This document shows, one piece after another, positions 1 through 6,637 of a DNA stretch of 14,907 nt. The notes beneath the pieces are model-generated. The model was not told the origin of the DNA, searched no databases, and saw only the letters and a list, made by a program, of their open reading frames with translations. Source of the DNA: Streptococcus oralis (lineage in GTDB: Bacteria; Bacillota; Bacilli; Lactobacillales; Streptococcaceae); the NCBI GenBank assembly GCA_937930605.1, contig CALHBZ010000151.1, forward strand, positions 1-14,907, given 5' to 3'. The position numbers and the translations under genes were made by a program. The stretch's first letter is position 1. Each line of letters starts with the position of its first letter.

Positions 1-1089
1 AGTAGTTGGGATGCAAAAAATGGGGTCTTTAAAGTCCCATCTGACCTGACTTGGGCCAACTATCTGACTGCCTATGCTGACACAAAGGACTTGAAGCTCA
101 GTCGTCAAGAGAAGGCCTTTGTCCAGACCATGATGGCAGAATACGGCTTTGACGCAGAGACAGCCCAACAGCTCTTGACCATCAAGCAGGGGATAGACAA
201 GAAGTTTCCAACCTCTAGCCAAGAGTTCCGTGACTATATCTTTTTGCGAGTCGTTGGTGCGGTAAATTATAATGAATTCAAGTGGAATGAAACGGCAGGT
301 AGTTTGGGGCATTATTTTTATAACGAATTTGTGAGTGACCCGACTACGGGTCAAAAATTAAGAACTTTAAAACCAGTTCTTGAAATCTTTCAAGAATTGG
401 GGTTAAAAGAAGAAAAGGCCAAAGAACTGTATTATAATCTTAGATTGCAGCATGAGATGGCAAGTGGGGAATCTGATAACATAGAAAAAATTAAGGATGA
501 TGATCAAAAAAATGGAACTAACCATTATGATTCCTATAAAAGTACTTATGAAGGGATTTATGGTGATAAGGGTAACTTTGACCAATTTTGGGACAGCAAA
601 CTAAAGTCATACTCTAACAATGGAGCGGGCCATGCAGACTTTACCCACCAGTCCATTACCATGGCTACTCATCTGAATCCTAGCAGTTTCCAAATATCCG
701 ATTTCTATGGCGGTAGAGAGCGTGTCAAGGACCTTTCAGGCTGGGAGGGAGATACGACCTTTAATGCAAACGATATGAAGCCAAGCATTGGAGAAGATGA
801 CTACAAGGCAGACCTAGACTCGGTCAACCTTATCGGCCGTATGCAGAAGGGGCAATCCTATGACCAAGCTATATCTTCTTACTATGCTGACCTTCAAAAA
901 GACTCTTCTCAGAGAGAAAGAGAATTCCTAAAAAATAAGGATTGGGATACAGTCAGAGATACTATTTATGATAGTTTGCGACCAACGGATATTAAGCTAG
1001 ATGGAGAAGATGCTCTTAAAACATATATTGAAAGAAAATATCCAGGAGTGTCCAAGTTTTTAAATCGTTTAGAAGCTATGGCAGATTAG
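1..1089 (+). CDS. LXG-type T7SS effector, TelC-like toxin domain (C-terminal part)
   Basis: The reading frame is open from base 1 to a TAG at 1087-1089, so the gene starts left of the window; 362 residues are visible and the N-terminal LXG targeting domain, if present, is outside. The visible part is soluble and has no membrane segment. The key stretch is nt 620-850: a HADFTHQS segment, then GGRERVKDLSGWEGD and an aspartate-rich EDDYKADLDSVNL segment. Such an Asp-rich toxin domain followed at once by a TipC-family gene fits TelC, the secreted LXG toxin known to attack lipid II in rival Gram-positive cells. The TelC assignment rests on this context and on the motif, not on an alignment. The next gene begins within about 10 bases, so the two are translationally coupled. 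It could also be a related polymorphic toxin with another substrate. Confidence 0.62.
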   Translation, partial: SSWDAKNGVFKVPSDLTWANYLTAYADTKDLKLSRQEKAFVQTMMAEYGFDAETAQQLLTIKQGIDKKFPTSSQEFRDYIFLRVVGAVNYNEFKWNETAGSLGHYFYNEFVSDPTTGQKLRTLKPVLEIFQELGLKEEKAKELYYNLRLQHEMASGESDNIEKIKDDDQKNGTNHYDSYKSTYEGIYGDKGNFDQFWDSKLKSYSNNGAGHADFTHQSITMATHLNPSSFQISDFYGGRERVKDLSGWEGDTTFNANDMKPSIGEDDYKADLDSVNLIGRMQKGQSYDQAISSYYADLQKDSSQREREFLKNKDWDTVRDTIYDSLRPTDIKLDGEDALKTYIERKYPGVSKFLNRLEAMAD

Positions 1090-1099
1090 GAGAATGATG

Positions 1100-1708
1100 A
1101 TGAAAAAAATATTAGCTTTAATAGTGTTGTTCGCACTAATTGTATTATCCTGTTTCTACTTTTTTATCCATCAACCTAAAAACATTTTTGATGAGATTTA
1201 TCAGGAGACGGAGAAAACCTATCGGTCAAATAATATTTTAAGAAACATAGATGGGTTTAAAATCAGACCCGATTGGCCTAACGATGGAGAATATTTTGCA
1301 TACACCCCTTCAGGGAAATATCAAACTCATCCTGAAGGTTATAAAGACATAAGTATTAGCTTTAATTTCGGAGAAGGTATTAAAGGAATGACGATACGTT
1401 TTGAAAAAAGGATTAATTCGGATATTACCCTATGGTATTCGGCACACTATAATATAAAAAAGAAAGTACTCAAAAAGGAGCTTGCAATTTTTGAAGAGCC
1501 AAGGAAACCCGGTCAATATCTAGAGGATGAAGAAAAAATAAGAGAATATTTAAAAAAAAATAATATTTCCAAAGAAGATTTAGACAAAGACTACGACGAA
1601 ATCGTCAACCAGAAAGTTCTAAAAGATTGGTGCTCGATTTATGACAGCAAGTACTCGCCAAGCAACTATGGTGAAGTGAAAGTCGAAACCCAGTGGGAGA
1701 ATTGGTGA
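1100..1708 (+). CDS. tipC: TipC-family immunity protein (membrane-anchored)
   Basis: About 202 residues. Three ATGs lie in a row (1094, 1097, 1100). The Shine-Dalgarno AGGAG at 1088-1092 overlaps the toxin stop codon, and only the third ATG has normal spacing (7 nt), so that start was chosen. Residues 2-25 are a single hydrophobic segment after Lys-Lys, a signal anchor. It contains VLSC, which could be a weak lipobox. The rest is a charged extracytoplasmic domain ending in GEVKVETQWENW, a C-terminal pattern typical of streptococcal TipC-like proteins. Known TipC proteins protect the producer by binding TelC toxin outside the cytoplasm, which suits both the anchor and the position directly behind the toxin gene. 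The pairing is an inference from order and coupling; partner specificity cannot be read from sequence. Confidence 0.68.
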   Translation: MKKILALIVLFALIVLSCFYFFIHQPKNIFDEIYQETEKTYRSNNILRNIDGFKIRPDWPNDGEYFAYTPSGKYQTHPEGYKDISISFNFGEGIKGMTIRFEKRINSDITLWYSAHYNIKKKVLKKELAIFEEPRKPGQYLEDEEKIREYLKKNNISKEDLDKDYDEIVNQKVLKDWCSIYDSKYSPSNYGEVKVETQWENW

Positions 1709-1755
1709 CGAGGGTCAGTAGATATTTTGGAAAATATCCTATGAATTGAAGAGGA

Positions 1756-1789
1756 AATCCCACCTAGAACGAGCTAGGTGGGATTCTTT
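1756..1789. terminator. Bidirectional terminator between tipC and the DUF3278 operon
   Basis: A perfect 12-bp stem (AATCCCACCTAG at 1756-1767, CTAGGTGGGATT at 1774-1785) with a 6-base loop is followed by TCTTTG on the + strand. It ends the toxin-immunity transcript and, read on the other strand, the converging operon whose last stop codon is at 1822. Confidence 0.85.
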
Positions 1790-1821
1790 GCCTATGAAAT
1801 GAGAAATTAGCGAATCTTGGT

Positions 1822-2361
1822 CTATTTTTTAACGTGTTCCGATAAAAAGGCGTAGGTCATGGTTCCAAAGATGGCACCAATTCCCAAACTCAACACTAGT
1901 AAAGGGAGCATTTTATCGAACTGGGAGAGATTATCCCAAAAGGTGTCAAGGGGAAGATGTTGAACAAAGAGTTTATGAAAGATTAGTAAGAGGAAGAGAC
2001 CGAGCTGAATGCTGAGGAATACACCCCAACTACGAACTTTGATTTGGCTTTTGCTGTAGCTTTTGTGATGAATCTCGGACTGGTCGTCCTTGTCCAAATG
2101 TAAGTCTCGAACTGCTAGTCTCACCCTAGATGAGAGGATGAAGATGAGTCCAAAATAGAGGTAGGGCATAGCATCTCGAACCAACTCTATGAAGCGTCCA
2201 AATAGAAGATAAAGCAAGAAGAGTAGAAGGGAAGAGTAAACGATTTGAATCAAGGCTCGGGCACAAGCTCTGTAGATTATCTCTTGGCGGCATTCATCAA
2301 AGGGGCCTTGTATGTGAAAGAATAGTTTGAGTAAGCGAGTGGTGAAATCTTCTTTTTTCAT
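1822..2361 (-). CDS. DUF3278-like membrane protein (last gene of Xre operon)
   Basis: 179 residues with four hydrophobic segments (about residues 38-54, 65-77, 110-130 and 150-172) and short charged loops, so an integral membrane protein. The N-terminus MKKEDFTTRLLK...IQGPFDE matches that of the 180-residue protein two genes upstream (MKKETFTEKLIK...ISGPLDE), so the two are paralogues. I recognise this as the streptococcal DUF3278 type, usually found next to a short Xre regulator. No biochemical function is known to me. The Shine-Dalgarno is weak (AAGAGA about 10 nt before ATG), and the gap to the preceding gene is only 20 bases, so coupling is likely. Confidence 0.7.
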   Translation of the reverse strand: MKKEDFTTRLLKLFFHIQGPFDECRQEIIYRACARALIQIVYSSLLLFLLYLLFGRFIELVRDAMPYLYFGLIFILSSRVRLAVRDLHLDKDDQSEIHHKSYSKSQIKVRSWGVFLSIQLGLFLLLIFHKLFVQHLPLDTFWDNLSQFDKMLPLLVLSLGIGAIFGTMTYAFLSEHVKK

Positions 2362-2381
2362 GGGAGTGATCTCTTAAAACA

Positions 2382-2714
2382 TTATTTTGTATTGGCTTCT
2401 CTAAAGAGTTGATAGAGAGTATAGCAGTAGATTAGAATAAAAATGATGCAAATGGTTAGAAATACGAGATATCTCCAATCCATAGAATTCGTTAAGAGTT
2501 GTGGTAAGCATACGAGAATAAAGCAGAGAGATGCGTTTAGAAGGCGTATTTTTTTGGATTTGATTTTCTGAAATCTCTGTCCCTTGTTCAACACAGGAAG
2601 AGCTAACAGAAAGACTATCAGAAATGGACGTGTAATATGGCCATGAACTAAGAAAAAGGTTATAAAAATGCCGACTAAAATATGAGTTAGCAGTAAATTT
2701 TGTAATAATTTCAT
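2382..2714 (-). CDS. Small membrane protein of unknown function
   Basis: 110 residues starting MKLLQNLLLTHILVG. The start at 2714 was chosen over the longer upstream frame because AGGAGG sits 7 nt before it, inside the 10-base gap after the previous stop codon, and because an upstream start would overlap the preceding gene by about 100 bases. There are three to four hydrophobic stretches (about residues 5-22, 24-38, 53-70 and 80-102) with a basic loop NKGQRFQKIKSKK between, so a small polytopic membrane protein. No family is recognised. Its place between two DUF3278-like paralogues suggests the three products act together in the membrane under control of the Xre repressor. Confidence 0.7.
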   Translation of the reverse strand: MKLLQNLLLTHILVGIFITFFLVHGHITRPFLIVFLLALPVLNKGQRFQKIKSKKIRLLNASLCFILVCLPQLLTNSMDWRYLVFLTICIIFILIYCYTLYQLFREANTK

Positions 2715-2724
2715 AAGGCACCTC

Positions 2725-3267
2725 CTAATCGTCGTCCTGGTCTTCCTTGGCTTTTTGAATGCGACGGGAGATGAGGAACTGTATGCTCGCTCCGAAGAAG
2801 ATAGAACCGAGAATGCTTGATACACCATTTCTTATAGTGAGAAGAGAATGAAAATAGTCCTGACCTTCACCTAAGAGTATATGGAGAAGAGGAGTTATAA
2901 AAAACATCCATAGGCCAAAGAACAAACCCGCTTTAAGACCAGGTAAATGTAGTTGCTTGCTTTCTTTTTGGCTCAACATATCAGAATCGATGGCTGTGAT
3001 ACCCGTTTTCTTGGTTTGAGAGACTACATAGAGAGCAGCTATCATCGAAATGCCAAACACCACAAGAGGATATCCGAAAGCGACAATTTGTGGGTATTTA
3101 TAAGCGAGGACAAAAGGGATGAGGTTGCCAAAAATCATCAGATAAAAGAGGACGACAAAGACCTGATTCCCAATGCGATCGGCTTCGCGCCGTTTGTGTT
3201 CGTCAAGGGGGCCAGAAATTCCGTAAATGCGTTTGATGAGTTTTTCAGTGAAGGTTTCTTTTTTCAT
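2725..3267 (-). CDS. DUF3278-like membrane protein
   Basis: 180 residues. A cytoplasmic N-terminus (MKKETFTEKLIKRIYGISGPLDEHKRRE) is followed by two hydrophobic segments (about residues 34-56 and 60-82), a polar loop, two more (about 113-132 and 148-166) and a charged C-terminus ending in DQDDD. It is a paralogue of the 179-residue protein at the end of the operon. Shine-Dalgarno AAGGAG lies 8-9 nt before the ATG. The Xre regulator stop codon is 17 bases upstream, so the two are co-transcribed. Pairs of a roughly 64-residue Xre protein and DUF3278 protein are common in streptococci; the role is unknown. Confidence 0.75.
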   Translation of the reverse strand: MKKETFTEKLIKRIYGISGPLDEHKRREADRIGNQVFVVLFYLMIFGNLIPFVLAYKYPQIVAFGYPLVVFGISMIAALYVVSQTKKTGITAIDSDMLSQKESKQLHLPGLKAGLFFGLWMFFITPLLHILLGEGQDYFHSLLTIRNGVSSILGSIFFGASIQFLISRRIQKAKEDQDDD

Positions 3268-3284
3268 GAGTTAGCTCCTTTTTT

Positions 3285-3479
3285 TTAAAAATCGTCTTCC
3301 CAAAAGAGACCGTTGAGGTCAGTTTGTAGGCTGCGGGCGAGATTGAGACAGAGTTCCAGAGTTGGATTGTACTTATTATTTTCAATCATGTTAATAGTCT
3401 GTCTCGAGACACCGATATCTTTAGCGAGCTCAAGTTGGGAAATACCCAGTTCCTTTCGGAATTCTTTAACACGGTTCAT
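3285..3479 (-). CDS. Small Xre/Cro-CI family repressor
   Basis: 64 residues, nearly all helix-turn-helix: LGISQLELAKDIGVSRQTIN is the classical HTH_3 pattern (residues 11-30), followed by MIENNKYNPTLELCLNLARSL. It has no sensor or oligomerisation extension, as usual for this short (64-68 residue) regulator class. Shine-Dalgarno AAAGGAG lies 6-7 nt before ATG. It is the first gene of the operon with the DUF3278-like membrane proteins. Its promoter is bracketed by two equal 18-bp dyads, so autorepression is very likely. The binding assignment is inferred from position and symmetry. Confidence 0.9.
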   Translation of the reverse strand: MNRVKEFRKELGISQLELAKDIGVSRQTINMIENNKYNPTLELCLNLARSLQTDLNGLFWEDDF

Positions 3480-3497
3480 CTGGTCTCCTTTCTGATA

Positions 3498-3558
3498 TGT
3501 CGTATATATTTGACTATATTATATTCTTTCAAGAGCGATATGTCAAGTATATATGACA
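3498..3558 (-). promoter_or_regulatory. Promoter of the Xre-DUF3278 operon with paired operators
   Basis: On the minus strand, TTGACA (3541-3546), a 17-base spacer and TATAAT (3518-3523) form a full consensus sigma-A promoter. Two 18-bp imperfect palindromes of the same type bracket it: TGTCAAGTATATATGACA at 3541-3558, covering the -35 box, and TGTCGTATATATTTGACT at 3498-3515, at the expected transcription start. The centres are 43 bp apart, about four helical turns, which suits cooperative binding of a dimeric repressor. Confidence 0.85.
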
Positions 3559-3588
3559 TTTTTTGAGAAGGACTCTAGCTTTATCTGA

Positions 3589-3840
3589 CTAGTTTGCACT
3601 TGTCAGATTTCCTCGAATAACCTCCGTCAGATCCCCTGCTTGATTATAGCTATAGATGGTCTTTTGTCCCCTGATATCTGTCACGGAAGACAGGCAATCC
3701 AGTTTATCGTAAGTGTAGGAAACTGTACTGCCATCTGGGTAAATCATCTTCGAGATATTGCTATAAGCATCATACTCGTACTGGATCAGGCTACCACCTC
3801 CCTGACGAACGCCTGTGATCTCGCCTTCTTCGTTAGGAGA
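3589..3840 (-). pseudogene. RHS/YD-repeat protein fragment
   Basis: The minus strand carries an open frame of about 80 codons without a start codon, ending at TAG 3589-3591. It reads YEYDAYSNISKMIYPDGSTV, then SYTYDKL...VTDIRGQKTIYSYNQAGDLTEV. These are YD-type repeats (YxYDxxxN, YPDGS, YxYNxAGxL) of RHS/WapA-like wall or polymorphic-toxin proteins. It is cut off at the N-terminal side at the junction with the integrase relic near 3840 and has no ribosome binding site, so it is the remnant of a much longer gene. It sits in the same neighbourhood as the LXG toxin pair, so it may come from an antagonism locus. There is a short open frame on the opposite strand that I regard as a shadow. Confidence 0.75.
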
Positions 3841-4255
3841 TAGAAAATCAAAAAGTTACGCTTTACAATGGAAGCATATCAATACAAGTAAACAGAAAAT
3901 CTAGCTGGTACAAACTTTAGATAAATGCAAAAATATGAACTAGCAAAGTTTGAATCATCATCAATCCATAACAATTTATTTTACATACATCAACACAAAA
4001 GGAACTTCAATAAACATTTACATTCTGACTACCTCAACAATAAAATGAAAAGCATTAGAAAACATCATCCAGCACTTGCACATGCAACTCCTCATAAATT
4101 GCGACATACTGGAGCAACCTTGCCCAAGCAAGCTGGAACGTCGATTGAAGCTATTTCTGAAGCTCTGACCCATAGTGATATTGATTACAACTAAGACTTA
4201 CGTCAACATTCCAATGGCTGTTGGAGAGATTGCTTATCGCTGCCTAAATAATGGT
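3841..4255 (+). pseudogene. Tyrosine integrase relic 1 (C-terminal catalytic part)
   Basis: Homology to the second relic starts at TAGAAAATCA (3841). The frame then reads SYALQWKHIN (3854-3883) and stops at TAG 3902-3904. After a frame change an 89-codon open stretch (3925-4194) holds DYLNNKMKSIRKHHPALA and HKLRHTGATLPKQAGTS, i.e. the HxxR box and following His of phage-type tyrosine recombinases. Another frame change is needed to reach KTYVNIPMAVGEIA with the catalytic tyrosine. The segment between the strand region and the HxxR box is shortened compared with the second relic, and the whole N-terminal half with the first catalytic Arg is absent. It is therefore dead. It ends 24 bases before an rpsI-type att remnant, the normal layout for an integrase beside its attachment site. 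Confidence 0.85.
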
Positions 4256-4278
4256 GTGAACCATAAAGTGTCTGTAAA

Positions 4279-4311
4279 CGTTGATATAATCGTATTGATT
4301 AACGTTTTGAG
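4279..4311. other. att remnant of the rpsI type (att1)
   Basis: 33 bases starting CGTTGATATAATCGTATTG and running through TTAACGTTTTGAG match 14745-14777, the segment at the true end of rpsI, at 31 of 33 positions. The match ends at 4311, so only the integrase-side arm is left; the rpsI coding part of the site has been lost. Confidence 0.75.
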
Positions 4312-4360
4312 GTGACTGACTCTGTCGGTTTGCGACCACATTTGTACCATTTTAATATAA

Positions 4361-4398
4361 AAACATCAAAAAACATCCAAGAAAGCATTCTTGAATGT
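4361..4398 (-). terminator. Terminator downstream of the GNAT pseudogene
   Basis: ACAT-C-CAAGAA (4373-4383), loop AGCA, TTCTTG-A-ATGT (4388-4398) gives a 10-bp stem with one internal mismatch. On the minus strand it is followed by TTTTTTGATGTTTT, a normal U-tract. It lies about 50 bases after the acetyltransferase stop codon. The stretch 4399-4450 shows nothing else. Confidence 0.65.
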
Positions 4399-4450
4399 CT
4401 GAAAAGATTATAACTTCATTAACCTTATCAATAGACCGGAATTGATGATA

Positions 4451-4963
4451 TTATGGTCTCCTTAGCTCAAATACTGCTGTATGAACCCATTCATCATGAA
4501 TTTGTAAGTCATTTTCTATCATTCTACTAAAGGTGAAGCCATTTTTTAAAAGCACTCTCTGAGAAGCTAGATTATCTCTTGCTGTTCCTGCAATGATTCT
4601 ATTGAAACTATAAGTCGTGAAGGCCTTATCTAAAACGAGCTTAACTGCTTCGCTGGCATAGCCTAAATTGGTAACATTTTCCCCAATTCTATACCCAAGC
4701 TCTGCTGTTGTTCAATCACCCTCTAAGACACTTAAATTGATTCTCCCGACCATAACTCCTTGCGAATCTCTGATAAGATGCATGTAGATATCCGGATTCC
4801 TTTGTTCCGTTAACAATTCCCTTGTGATTTCTTTAAAACTTTCTAAATCAAAATAGTTAGCTGGTCTAGGAGGTAAATTTCGTTCAAAATACTCTCTATT
4901 TTCTTTTTCAAAAGAATAGACCTCTAGACTATTTGATTCAGACAACAACTCTAAACTGATCAT
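4451..4963 (-). pseudogene. GNAT N-acetyltransferase (RimJ/RimL type) with in-frame TGA
   Basis: Starting at ATG 4963 (GGGAGG 8 nt upstream), the frame encodes MISLELLSESNSLEVYSFEK and so on up to VGRINLSVLEGD. It meets TGA at codon 84 (4712-4714), then continues in the same frame through TTAELGYRIGENVTNLGYAS, EAVKLVLDKAF, ARDNLASQRVLLKNGF and ends at TAA 4451-4453. Full length would be 170 residues, normal for this family, with the acetyl-CoA binding region (xxGYASEA) and the NLASQRVLLKNGF C-terminal motif both kept. The family acetylates N-termini or small amines. Only one base change separates it from an intact gene, so the inactivation is recent, or a sequencing error. It lies downstream of the 321-residue membrane protein gene on the same strand. 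Confidence 0.85.
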
Positions 4964-5099
4964 TTCAAAGCCTCCCCACATCAATATCCACACTCAAATT
5001 TTCGCATGTTGATACCAGCTAAAATCTTGGATAAGCTGACAAATCTCCCCTTCTCTTCTTAGTAAAAATATTGTTAGACTGACCTATCCCTAGCAACTC

Positions 5100-6065
5100 C
5101 TACTCTAATTTTTGTAACAGCTTTACAACTTGACGATTTTCAATTCTCACATAGTATACGCCACTATCATTGACAAGTTTATCCTCGTTATATTTAGCAA
5201 TCTTTATGGCATAAAGACCTCTTGGTAAGGGTTGGTTGGCAAAAAATTCCTTCATGAGCCTTTCAAGCTCTTTAAGATAGTCATCATACAAGAGATCTCT
5301 TTTTTCTTTTGGAACGAAATACTGAAATTCAAATGTCGGTATAAAAATCTCTTTTTGGAAAAGATATTGAGCATCCATTGGATACATTCCTTGCAGTGCT
5401 TGTCCCTTACTTTGATTTTCCTCTAATATTTCATTATAAAGATAGATATTATCAGATTGGTTATTAAATTCAAAACGAATCCCCTCATACTTCAAATCAG
5501 ACAGTTTAGGATCTTTGATTGAACTGTCTAAAGTTTTTAAGAATTCGTTCGTGCCTGGACTAACTTCAATCCCTAAATAGGCTAATTCTGGGAAAACATT
5601 ATAAATTTTTTTATCATTTTTGTAATCAACCTCTGCATCTGTCTTTCCATATGTTTTATTTTCCGAAAAACGAGTATAGTATTTAAATCGAGTTTTAACC
5701 TCATAGGTTTTTCCGGCTATATTTTCACTATAGGTACCATGTATTATAAATCCTCCCACGCTTGTATAGTTTTTCTCGTATTTTTCTAACTCAAATTGAC
5801 CTGTTAAACCATAGTTTTGATAAGAACGATGCACAGCTTGCTCAATCTCAGTTCGACTTACATGAGCAAATAGCCCCCACATATCCATTAGAGAAAGAAT
5901 AGGACTACTCACTGTGAAGATTGTGATTGGAATAACTATGGATAAGCACCCTATTAATATCCAATTTTTATTCTTGGAATTTTCTTCAGATTTTTTACCA
6001 GTTTTCTTTTTCCTTTTAAAAATTAGAATGAGCAAAACCAAAATTCCTAATACTAATAAAACCAA
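5100..6065 (-). CDS. Membrane-anchored protein of unknown function
   Basis: 321 residues from a TTG start at 6065. The start is supported by AAAAGGAG at 6074-6081, 8 bases upstream; the protein begins directly with a hydrophobic segment (residues 2-16), then a very basic linker KRKKKTGKKSEENSKNKN, then a second membrane segment (about residues 35-60). The remaining ~260 residues are rich in Tyr, Lys and Glu with beta-like alternation (for example VGGFIIHGTYSENIAGKTYE and GVYYVRIENRQVVKLLQKLE) and would lie outside the cell in a hairpin topology. I do not recognise the family. The toxin-immunity locus nearby suggests an orphan immunity-like or surface protein as one possibility, but there is no motif to prove it. 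A promoter and a ~270-base leader lie upstream. Confidence 0.7.
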   Translation of the reverse strand: MVLLVLGILVLLILIFKRKKKTGKKSEENSKNKNWILIGCLSIVIPITIFTVSSPILSLMDMWGLFAHVSRTEIEQAVHRSYQNYGLTGQFELEKYEKNYTSVGGFIIHGTYSENIAGKTYEVKTRFKYYTRFSENKTYGKTDAEVDYKNDKKIYNVFPELAYLGIEVSPGTNEFLKTLDSSIKDPKLSDLKYEGIRFEFNNQSDNIYLYNEILEENQSKGQALQGMYPMDAQYLFQKEIFIPTFEFQYFVPKEKRDLLYDDYLKELERLMKEFFANQPLPRGLYAIKIAKYNEDKLVNDSGVYYVRIENRQVVKLLQKLE

Positions 6066-6081
6066 TCTACAATCTCCTTTT

Positions 6082-6364
6082 ATTTTGGATAGCCGTTAAC
6101 AGGTGTATAGGAGACTGACAGAAATACTCTTATCACCTACTACTTATCCTGAATTCCAATTTTCCTACCTAGCATACGAGACATTGCATTGAAATCACAA
6201 TGTTCTCCCACACCAGATGCTTTCTAAGTGATTAGAATCAAATAAACTACGAGGAAACGTCCAATCTAAGCAATGGACACTAGCTCCTTGACAATTCAGA
6301 TAGGTTCCCCTTGAACACCATAAACTCGTCTGAAATGAGGAACAGTCCTTACCTCATTATACCA
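6082..6364 (-). promoter_or_regulatory. Extended -10 promoter and long, possibly structured 5' leader
   Basis: On the minus strand TGGTATAAT (6356-6364) is a perfect extended -10 element; a weak TTCTCA lies 17 bases before the hexamer. Transcription would start near 6349 and run about 270 bases before the Shine-Dalgarno of the 321-residue membrane protein. In between I see nested complementary segments: TCAGA...TCTGA enclosing GGTGTTCAAGGGGAACC, then GTCCA/TGGAC around a 10-base loop. There is no long reading frame; a 27-codon tail KASGVGEHCDFNAMSRMLGR and onward is the only protein-like text and may be a gene relic. It could be a cis-regulatory leader, a small RNA, or decayed DNA. Confidence 0.4.
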
Positions 6365-6396
6365 CATGAGAGATACCATGAGAAGAAGGGAAAAGT

Positions 6397-6423
6397 AAAA
6401 GAACACCCCGAAAGGTGCTCTTT
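6397..6423 (-). terminator. Displaced rpsI-type terminator, now ending the mleS-mleP transcript
   Basis: Read on the minus strand, AAAGAGCACC, a short loop and GGGGTGTTCTTTTA form a hairpin with a U-rich tail, 24 bases after the rpsI-type stop codon. No other terminator is visible between mleP and here, so mleSP transcripts probably end at it. Confidence 0.75.
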
Positions 6424-6595
6424 GTAAGTATAGTGATTCTCTCGAATTAACGTTTACTAAATTGTGATGCTTTACGAGCTTTCTTAAGACCTGGTTTGAA
6501 TTTAGTTGGACTAAAAATAGTGTAATATCAAGGTTTTTCAGAACAAGATCTACAGATTAATTTCATAAAATTTGAAGCAATATTTTTAAAATAGG
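6397..6595. repeat. Direct repeat A: rpsI terminator, rpsI 3' end and element end (att2)
   Basis: About 200 bases that recur at 11117-11323. The order on the minus strand is an element-derived stretch (6498-6595), the last codons of rpsI (6447-6497, encoding [16 protein letters not shown] and stop), then the rpsI terminator (6397-6423). The rpsI part is identical to repeat B for 47 bases (6447-6493) and encodes the same residues as the real rpsI end. It has no start codon or upstream rpsI body, so it is an attachment-site copy, not a gene. Confidence 0.85.
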
Positions 6596-6637
6596 GAATT
6601 TCCTAACTCAGAACCTTCACTCAGACCATAACCCTAC

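Noticed and set aside
2715..2828. Longer N-terminus for the 110-residue membrane protein
   Set aside because: It would overlap the preceding gene; AGGAGG directly before ATG 2714 decides the start.
2953..3288. 111-codon open frame on the + strand
   Set aside because: It overlaps the DUF3278-like gene and its ribosome binding site on the other strand; composition is that of a shadow frame.
3640..3843. 67-codon open frame on the + strand
   Set aside because: It is the antisense of the RHS/YD-repeat fragment, whose minus-strand translation is clearly protein-like; the + frame has no ribosome binding site or family character.
4373..4398. Terminator belonging to integrase relic 1 on the + strand
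   Set aside because: There is no T-run on the + side; the T-run is on the minus side, so it fits the acetyltransferase pseudogene instead.
6094..6180. 27-codon protein-like tail on the minus strand (KASGVGEHCDFNAMSRMLGR and onward)
   Set aside because: Too short, no start codon and no family recognised; mentioned only as a possible relic inside the leader region.
6447..6497. A second functional rpsI gene at repeat A (and likewise at repeat B)
   Set aside because: Only about 15 terminal codons are present and the upstream part is unrelated; these are attachment-site copies.
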